Below are positions 58,467 through 64,000 of a stretch of DNA of 64,000 nt, piece by piece (position 1 is the first letter of the stretch; every line of letters starts with the position of its first letter). The notes beneath the pieces are model-generated. The model was given only the letters and a program-made list of their open reading frames with translations. It was not told the origin of the DNA and made no database searches. This DNA comes from Bradyrhizobium prioriisuperbiae (GTDB lineage: Bacteria; Pseudomonadota; Alphaproteobacteria; Rhizobiales; Xanthobacteraceae). The stretch is from positions 4,576,501 to 4,640,500 of the forward strand of contig NZ_CP135921.1 of NCBI RefSeq assembly GCF_032397745.1, written 5' to 3'. The position numbers and the translations under genes are program-made.

Positions 58467-59804
58467 ATGTCCACCCTGACCCATCAGATCGCAACCTTCA
58501 CCTCCGCGCTCTCCCCGGACTCCCTGCCACCCGAGGTCACCGAAAAAGCCCGCACCTGCATCCTCAACGCCTTCGGCATGGCGCTGAACGGCCAGGACAC
58601 GCCTTACGCCAAGGTCGCGCGCGAGGCGGTGCTGGCCATCGACGGCGAACTGCGCGGCGGCGCGACACTGCTGGGCGATGGGCGGCGCACCACCATCGGC
58701 GGTGCGTGTCTTGCCAATGCGGCGCTGTTCCATGGCCGCGCCCAGGAAGATACTTGCGGTGCGGCGCATTTCGGCACCGTGCTGATCCCGATGCTCACCG
58801 CGATGATCGAGGTGCATGGGTATCCGCTGGAGCGGCTGATCCCGGCTCTGGTCGCGGGATACGAAGCCGGTGGCCTTTTGGAAAACGCCTTTGCCGGCCA
58901 GACCACGCCGAACAGCTTTCGCTCCACCGCCACTTTCGGCGTGATCGCCGCGGCTGCTGCCGCCTCACGCCTGATGGCACTCGATGCGGCGACCACCGCG
59001 TCGGCGCTCGCGAACGCCGTGTCGTTCACCGGCGGAGTGCTGCAGTCGTTCGCCGACGGCACCGACGAGTGGCGTTATCAGCCGGGCCTGGTGGCGCGCA
59101 ACGGGCTCGCCGCCGCGGCGCTGGCCAAGGCCGGCTCGGTGTCGGCGCCGCTGGCGCTGGAAGGCAAGGCCGGTTTCATCAAGGCGTTCGCCGGCGTGGC
59201 GGCGCCGCCGGATCTCGCCAAAACCCTCGGCCGCGACTGGGCGACGCTGCGTGTCACCTTCAAGCCGTTCCCGGTGTGCGCCTTCAACCAGACCCCGGTG
59301 ACCGGTGCGCTCAAGCTGCGCGAAATTCTCGGCGCCCACGTGCCCAAAGCGGTCCGGGTGCGCATGAATCCGTATGAGACCGGTTATGCCGGCATGGATG
59401 CGGTCGGCCCCTTCAATTCGATCTCCGGCACCCTGATGAGCATTCCCTTCTGCATCGCCACCACCTTGGTACATGGCGCACCGGACATGGCGCGGATGAC
59501 GACCTATGACGATCCCGCCGTCGCGGCGCTGATCGGCCGCACCACCCTGGTCAGCGATGCCGCGGTGCCGACGCTATCGGCGGTGATCGAGGCCGATACG
59601 GAAGAGGGCACGCTGATTCAGGAGCAGCGCATGACGCCGGCCGACTATGCCTATGGCCGCTCCGCGGTGTCGGACATGCTGCGCCGGATCGGTCGGGAAC
59701 AGCACGTGTCACCGGCGGCGTTCGATCGCATCGAGGGCTTTGCGGAGCGGCTGCCGGCGGGCGGCATCGCGGATGCGATCGGTGCGTTTTCTATTGCGGC
59801 GTAA
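58467..59804 (+). CDS. MmgE/PrpD family protein
   Basis: A 445-residue member of the MmgE/PrpD group (2-methylcitrate dehydratase and related dehydratases/isomerases). LNAFGMALNGQDTPYAKVA, DTCGAAHFGTVLIPMLTAM and FKPFPVCAFNQTPVTGAL are recognisable. Many members near ABC importers are not methylcitrate dehydratases, and no prpB or prpC genes are here, so its substrate is uncertain. It follows the importer operon in the same direction across a repeat and may share its transcript. It is convergent with the MBL gene. Confidence 0.87.
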   Translation: MSTLTHQIATFTSALSPDSLPPEVTEKARTCILNAFGMALNGQDTPYAKVAREAVLAIDGELRGGATLLGDGRRTTIGGACLANAALFHGRAQEDTCGAAHFGTVLIPMLTAMIEVHGYPLERLIPALVAGYEAGGLLENAFAGQTTPNSFRSTATFGVIAAAAAASRLMALDAATTASALANAVSFTGGVLQSFADGTDEWRYQPGLVARNGLAAAALAKAGSVSAPLALEGKAGFIKAFAGVAAPPDLAKTLGRDWATLRVTFKPFPVCAFNQTPVTGALKLREILGAHVPKAVRVRMNPYETGYAGMDAVGPFNSISGTLMSIPFCIATTLVHGAPDMARMTTYDDPAVAALIGRTTLVSDAAVPTLSAVIEADTEEGTLIQEQRMTPADYAYGRSAVSDMLRRIGREQHVSPAAFDRIEGFAERLPAGGIADAIGAFSIAA

Positions 59805-59810
59805 CGGTTG

Positions 59811-60815
59811 CTACAGTCCTGAAAAGTCCGGCTTGCCCTGCACCACGAACGTCTCGAGCATCGCCCAGCAATTGTCGCGCAGATAGGTCTCGGTCCCCGC
59901 AAGGCGATCGCGCCAGCGTGGGCGCAGTTCGTCGGCCATCCGCGACACCAGGACCTGCTCGTAATCCTGGTGCAGGTCCCAGGCGCTCTTGCCGTCGCGG
60001 CCGGGCGGATGCTGCGTCAGGAAGGCCGGAAACGGCAGCGCGGCGTAGGCGCGTCCGGCGGCGTCGGCCAGATCCTTCAGGAGCTCAACCTGCGTGGTGA
60101 CGTCGGCGCGGCGACCGGGACGGCTGACGTGGCCGGCCACCAGCGTTTCGAAATCGTAGGCCAGGATCTGGCGATGGGCGGCGACGAAGCCCGGGATATC
60201 GACGGCGACGCCGAGATTCTTGTAGGGCATCCATCCGGGATAGACGATGTCCACCGCCATCAACGCCTTCTGGCGCGGCGCGAAGATGAAGATGCTGTCC
60301 ACCGAATGGTTGGCGCCCTTGTACGCGAGGTCGAGGCGCTGGCCGCCATGGTCCAGCGTATAGCTGTCCTCGAACGTCACGGACAGCGGTGGCCGGCGCG
60401 CATCGTTGCGCGATACCAAAAGCTCGGCGGTGCGGCGATGGCCGATGATGGTGATGCCTTTCGGAAACAGATGCGCACCCGCGATGTGGTCGACATGCTC
60501 ATGGCTGTAGATCAGGTGGGTCACCGGTCTGTCGGTGACCTCCGCGATCGCCTTGAGATAGTTGGCGCCAAGTGTCGGCGGCGCATCGCAGGCGATCACG
60601 CCGGCGGCCGTGACCAGAAACATGGTGCTGTAGGCGCCGTCGGTGATCCAGTAGAGATCGTCCCCGATCGGTTGCACGGCATATCCCTTGGCGGGATCGA
60701 TGGTAGAGTCGGCCCCCGCCGCGGCGAACGCGCCGTGTTGGCCGCCGTCGCACATCATCGCCGCGCCAATTGCACCGGCGGCGTAGCGAAGAAACTGGCG
60801 TCGTTGCATGCGCAT
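59811..60815 (-). CDS. MBL-fold metallo-hydrolase, exported
   Basis: A 334-residue metallo-beta-lactamase-fold protein. The N-terminus MRMQRRQFLRYAAGAIGAAM is a twin-arginine-type signal. The zinc motif HEHVDH is at 105-110, with GANHSVDSIFIF, the Asp of MAVDIVYPG and GHVSRPG as further ligand stretches. It acts in the periplasm on an unknown ester, lactone or thioester. The last gene of the IorBA / cytochrome run, 38 bases after the cytochrome gene. It may belong to the same pathway. Confidence 0.85.
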   Translation of the reverse strand: MRMQRRQFLRYAAGAIGAAMMCDGGQHGAFAAAGADSTIDPAKGYAVQPIGDDLYWITDGAYSTMFLVTAAGVIACDAPPTLGANYLKAIAEVTDRPVTHLIYSHEHVDHIAGAHLFPKGITIIGHRRTAELLVSRNDARRPPLSVTFEDSYTLDHGGQRLDLAYKGANHSVDSIFIFAPRQKALMAVDIVYPGWMPYKNLGVAVDIPGFVAAHRQILAYDFETLVAGHVSRPGRRADVTTQVELLKDLADAAGRAYAALPFPAFLTQHPPGRDGKSAWDLHQDYEQVLVSRMADELRPRWRDRLAGTETYLRDNCWAMLETFVVQGKPDFSGL

Positions 60816-60853
60816 GGCAGGACTCGTCGAAAGGTCGTGAGACGGCGGTGGGC

Positions 60854-61444
60854 TTACGGGCAGGGCGCGCCGGTATGGACCCAGGTTTCCGCTGCCCGCA
60901 TGAAGTCGTCATAGGGCACCGGCGGTGGCGTGCGTGGACGTCCCCTGTGATCGGTGCCCGGCGACCAGGCCCACATCACGAGGTGGGTCTTCAGGTGAGC
61001 GATGATCTGGTCGCCGCTGCGGCCGCCATTGTGCTGCGGATCCTTCAACTGGCGGCAGAGCGCTGCAATGGACAGGCCGTCCCAGCCCATGGCGCGCGGC
61101 GCCAGTCGCCACGCTTCATCGGCACCGGGCACCCCGCTGGCCGCATTGTTGGTCCGGCCGTGACAGGCGGAGCAGGGCAGGCCCGGCGCGCCGTGGTCTT
61201 CGCCGCGGGTGACGTGAAAGAGATGCGGATGCCGGTCGTCGCCCTGGCGCGGAAAGTTCGTCGAGGTATGGCAGTTGTGGCAGCGCGGGCTCAGCATCAC
61301 GCTGGCGACCCGGTCGAAGGCGGTGGCCGCATCGGCTGCGCGGCCGGTCTGCGACAGCGATGGCTGGGGCGCCAACAAAGCGAGCGCCGCGGCCGTCACC
61401 GCGCTCGCGGCCACAGCCATGCCGATCATGCTGGCTCTGCGCAT
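60854..61444 (-). CDS. Diheme c-type cytochrome
   Basis: A 196-residue exported protein with two heme-binding motifs: CHNCH (55-59) and CSACH (91-95). The N-terminal hydrophobic segment (about 7-31) is a signal peptide ending SLSQ. WRLAPRAMGWDGLSIAALCRQLKDPQHNGGRSG is a stretch I associate with isoquinoline oxidoreductase-linked cytochromes. The start overlaps the stop of the 2Fe-2S gene (TGATG). Its likely role is to accept electrons from the molybdenum oxidase and pass them to the respiratory chain. Confidence 0.87.
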   Translation of the reverse strand: MRRASMIGMAVAASAVTAAALALLAPQPSLSQTGRAADAATAFDRVASVMLSPRCHNCHTSTNFPRQGDDRHPHLFHVTRGEDHGAPGLPCSACHGRTNNAASGVPGADEAWRLAPRAMGWDGLSIAALCRQLKDPQHNGGRSGDQIIAHLKTHLVMWAWSPGTDHRGRPRTPPPVPYDDFMRAAETWVHTGAPCP

Positions 61445-61896
61445 CACGCCTTGCCTCGCGCCGCGCGATGGATCGCCGAGCGGATCCGCGCATAAGTGCC
61501 GCAACGGCAGAGATTGGTGATGGCGGCGTCGATCTCCGCATCGGTCGGATGCGGCCTGGCCTTCAGCAGCGCCGCCGCCGCCATGATCATGCCGGACTGG
61601 CAATAGCCGCACTGCGGCACCTGCTCGGCGATCCAGGCCTGCTGCAGCGGATGCGAGCGGTCCGGCGACAGGCCTTCGATGGTCTGCACATGCTTGCCCG
61701 CAGCCGCGCCGAGCGGAAACGAGCAGGACCGCACGGGATCGCCATCCACATGCACGGTGCAGGCGCCGCACGCCGCGATGCCGCAGCCGAACTTGGTGCC
61801 GGTCATGCCCAAGCGATCGCGCAGCGCCCACAGCAGCGGCATGTCCGCATCGGCATCGACGGTGACGGCTTGGCCGTTCACTGAAAATTGCGTCAT
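61444..61896 (-). CDS. 2Fe-2S subunit of IorAB-type oxidase
   Basis: A 150-residue ferredoxin-type subunit of the xanthine dehydrogenase family. Plant-type cluster cysteines are Cys38, 43, 46 and 58 ([11 protein letters not shown]... SCS), and the second cluster cysteines are Cys96, 99, 130 and 132 (QCGYCQSG and LCRCG). All eight are present. The size fits IorA, the small subunit of isoquinoline 1-oxidoreductase. The gene starts seven bases after the large-subunit stop. Confidence 0.92.
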   Translation of the reverse strand: MTQFSVNGQAVTVDADADMPLLWALRDRLGMTGTKFGCGIAACGACTVHVDGDPVRSCSFPLGAAAGKHVQTIEGLSPDRSHPLQQAWIAEQVPQCGYCQSGMIMAAAALLKARPHPTDAEIDAAITNLCRCGTYARIRSAIHRAARGKA

Positions 61897-61903
61897 CCCA
61901 CCC

Positions 61904-64000
61904 TCATGTCAGCTGATAACCGCTACGCAACAGCGGCAGCGCGCGGATGCGTTCGCCGGTGGCGGCAAAGATCGCATTGCAGACGGCGGCGTGGATCGGC
62001 ACCGGCCCCAGCTCGCCGACGCCTGTCGGCTTTGCCTCGCTGTCGATGAAGCGCGTGGTCATCGTCGGCGTCTCCCACAGATGCAGCGGATCGAACCCAT
62101 CGAAATTGGTTTCCTGCACCTCGCCGCCGCTGAACGTCACTTCCGTGCGTAGCCCGGACAGGCCCCACACCACGCCGCCTTCGATGTTGGAGGTCGCAAT
62201 CCCTGGATCGAGCACACGCCCGATATCGACCGCGCTCCACACCTGGTGGCATTTGACCGCCTTGGTTTTGCCGTCGCCGGTCGCGACGGACAGCTCCACT
62301 ACCTGGGCGATATAGCCGCCGAACGCCTTGGCCAGCGCCAGCCCCCGGGTGCGTCCGGCCGGCACGGTGCCGCCCCAGCCGCTCTGGGTGGCGACGCTCT
62401 TCAGAACAGCGACGGCGCGGAGATCGCTCGCGGCCAGCGTGAGCCGATAGGCCAGCGGATCGCGCCCGGCGGCATGCGCCAGATCGTCGATGACGCTTTC
62501 CAGCACGAAATTGTTCGGCCCGTGGCCGGTGGTGCGCCAGACCGAGACCGCCAGCGGCGTCTCCACCCGGTGCTGCTCCACGCGCGTGTTGGCGATGGCG
62601 TAGGGCGGCGCGGCCACGCCCTCCACCGACATCTCGTCATAGGCCTGCGGCGGCGCGATCGGGCGGGTCCAGTCGCCGTCCGCCTGCAGCACGCCGCGCG
62701 GAAAGATGTAGAGCATGTGCGAGGGCGACACCACGCGGTGGGTCATGGCGACGGGCAGGCCGTCGGTGCCCAGCGCCGCCGTCACCGCATGGGTCATCGG
62801 CGGGCGATAGGCGTCGTAACGGAAATCCTCCTCGCGGCTCCAGATCACCTTCACCGGCTGGCCAACGGCTTTCGCGACAACGATCGCAATCTGCATGAAA
62901 TCCGCGAGCAGCCGCCGGCCGAAGCCGCCGCCGAGCAGGGTGCGATGGAGGATGACGCGCTCGTCAGGCAACCCGGTGAGGCGTTTGGCGACGGCGTGGG
63001 CCATCTCGACCCCCTGGGTCGGGCACCACAGCTCGCAGCGCTCTGGAGTCACATGCGCCGTGCAGTTCATCGGCTCCATGGTGGCGTGGGCCTGGGCCGG
63101 AATCTCGAAGGTGGCGTGATAAGTCTTGCCGGCTGCCGCGAGGGCTGCCTCGCTGTCGCCGACCTTGGCGGTGACGTCGAAGGCCGCTGTCTTAAGCCGC
63201 GTGGCATGATCCGCACGCTGCGCTTCGGTGGAATAGTCGGCCAGCGGGCCGGGCGCAAAGATAAGCTCGGTCTGGTCGAGCGCGCGTTTCGCGGTCCAGT
63301 AATCCTGCGCCACCACCGCAAGGCCGGACGGAATCTCGACCACCGCCCGCACGCCCGGTCGCGCCTTGAGGGCGTCCCTGTCGAACGGCTTCAGCGTTGC
63401 CCCCGGCGAGGGGGCGCGACGAATGGCGGCCACCAGCATGCCCGGCAGCTTGACATCGATGCCGAACACGGCGGAGCCGTCGACCTTCGACGGGATATCG
63501 ATCCGCGGCTGCGACTTGCCGATCAGCTGCAAGGCGCTGTCGGGTTTGAGCTGAGGGGCCTTCGGCACGTCGCGTTTGGCCGCCTCAGTTGCGACGGCGC
63601 CAAATGACAGCTTGCGTTTTGTCGTGTCGTGAAAAATGCGGCCGGCCTCGACACGCAGGCTGTCGGGCGCGACGCCAAGCCTGACTGCTGCGGCTTCGAC
63701 CAGCAGGATGCGGGCCGCGGCGCCGATCGTGCGCATCATCGGAAAGAAGGTCGAAATCGACTCGCTGTTGCCGGTGAACATCCATTGATATTGCGGATGG
63801 CGATAGGCCGGATCGAAATCGCTCCATTCGAGCTTGACGCGTGGCCAGTCGGCGCCGAGTTCGTCGGCGAGCACCATCGGCAGCGTCGTGGCGATGCCCT
63901 GGCCCATCTCCGATTGCGCCAGCATGATGGTCACTGTGTCGTCAGGCGTGATGCGCAGCCAGGCGTCGACGGCGGCGCGGGTCGGTGGCTGGGCGGCTGC
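61904..64000 (-). CDS. Molybdopterin subunit of IorAB-type oxidase, 5' end missing
   Basis: This is the large subunit of a molybdenum hydroxylase. The frame stays open to the right edge of the window (reading [20 protein letters not shown]... before the first ATG at 63934), so the true start is outside. Visible family motifs are [36 protein letters not shown] and [19 protein letters not shown]. IorB-type enzymes hydroxylate N-heteroaromatics or aldehydes using water as oxygen source. Co-transcribed with the 2Fe-2S subunit, cytochrome c and MBL genes. The substrate is not known. Confidence 0.92.
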   Translation of the reverse strand, partial: AAAQPPTRAAVDAWLRITPDDTVTIMLAQSEMGQGIATTLPMVLADELGADWPRVKLEWSDFDPAYRHPQYQWMFTGNSESISTFFPMMRTIGAAARILLVEAAAVRLGVAPDSLRVEAGRIFHDTTKRKLSFGAVATEAAKRDVPKAPQLKPDSALQLIGKSQPRIDIPSKVDGSAVFGIDVKLPGMLVAAIRRAPSPGATLKPFDRDALKARPGVRAVVEIPSGLAVVAQDYWTAKRALDQTELIFAPGPLADYSTEAQRADHATRLKTAAFDVTAKVGDSEAALAAAGKTYHATFEIPAQAHATMEPMNCTAHVTPERCELWCPTQGVEMAHAVAKRLTGLPDERVILHRTLLGGGFGRRLLADFMQIAIVVAKAVGQPVKVIWSREEDFRYDAYRPPMTHAVTAALGTDGLPVAMTHRVVSPSHMLYIFPRGVLQADGDWTRPIAPPQAYDEMSVEGVAAPPYAIANTRVEQHRVETPLAVSVWRTTGHGPNNFVLESVIDDLAHAAGRDPLAYRLTLAASDLRAVAVLKSVATQSGWGGTVPAGRTRGLALAKAFGGYIAQVVELSVATGDGKTKAVKCHQVWSAVDIGRVLDPGIATSNIEGGVVWGLSGLRTEVTFSGGEVQETNFDGFDPLHLWETPTMTTRFIDSEAKPTGVGELGPVPIHAAVCNAIFAATGERIRALPLLRSGYQLT

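Noticed and set aside
58467..59804. 2-Methylcitrate cycle gene prpD
   Set aside because: No prpB, prpC or regulator is near, and the family is functionally broad; the neighbours point to another pathway.
62246..63607. Open frame of 453 codons on the plus strand
   Set aside because: Antisense to the molybdopterin subunit; low-complexity Gly/Arg/His translation.
1..64000. CRISPR array, tRNA or rRNA genes, integrase and phage genes
   Set aside because: No regularly spaced repeats with unique spacers, no clear cloverleaf or rRNA sequence, and no phage structural or integrase genes were seen. The only array (26851-26955) has no spacers.

Overview
The window is GC-rich bacterial chromosome that looks like an alphaproteobacterium of the Bradyrhizobium / Rhodopseudomonas / Afipia group. 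This is inferred from gene content and style: many LysR, IclR and TetR regulators, Bug-type and Liv-type solute receptors, BVMO/FMO flavoenzymes, FitAB, IorAB-type oxidases, and abundant GC-rich palindromic intergenic repeats. I saw no rRNA, tRNA or CRISPR array. Both ends cut genes: a DUF2939-like C-terminus on the left and a molybdenum hydroxylase large subunit on the right.

Layout. 1-5.1 kb: gene tail, a 35-codon membrane peptide, and a TetR gene divergent from a BVMO / SDR / alpha-beta hydrolase operon. 5.2-13.6 kb: mixed genes (secreted small protein, Yellow/MRJP beta-propeller, HxlR, LysR, a cytosolic substrate-binding-fold protein, two unknown small proteins, a LOG-like protein, S1/P1 nuclease, enoyl-CoA hydratase, HopJ). 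13.7-17.5 kb: FMO with NTF2-like N-terminus, zinc-ribbon MBL protein, LysR. 17.5-26.8 kb: catabolic island with IclR, two Bug receptors, flavin reductase-like protein, FAH-family enzyme, HpaH-type hydratase, RidA, amidohydrolase, LysR and CoA-transferase. 26.8-29.4 kb: a 15-bp tandem repeat array, an NAD-epimerase-like gene and a complete IS4-family element. 29.5-33.8 kb: CDF metal exporter, CYTH-CHAD protein, YXWGXW protein. 33.9-38.1 kb: iron-uptake block with a TonB-dependent receptor, PepSY membrane protein, small membrane protein and a stand-alone TonB C-terminal domain. 38.3-47.3 kb: amidase, HerA-like ATPase with a GGDEF/EAL protein, ArsB-like permease, adenylate cyclase, FitAB toxin-antitoxin. 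47.3-59.8 kb: second catabolic island with a HAPMO-like BVMO, SDR, TetR, acyl-CoA synthetase, a full Liv-type ABC importer with an embedded SDR, and MmgE/PrpD. 59.8-64 kb: MBL protein, diheme cytochrome c, 2Fe-2S and molybdopterin subunits of an IorAB-type oxidase.

How the genes may work together. The left BVMO operon has the logic alcohol to ketone to ester to acid plus alcohol (SDR, BVMO, hydrolase). The 17.5-26.8 kb island resembles a lower meta-cleavage route of the aminomuconate type without its ring-cleavage dioxygenase. The 47-60 kb island pairs importer, ketone oxygenation, dehydrogenases and CoA activation. These are inferences from families and neighbourhood; substrates cannot be read from sequence.

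I found no clear new defence or mobile system. The most unusual items are the 15-bp tandem array, the IS4 element inserted exactly in a palindromic repeat with a homopolymer frameshift in its transposase, the HerA plus GGDEF/EAL pair, and the cytosolic substrate-binding-fold protein.
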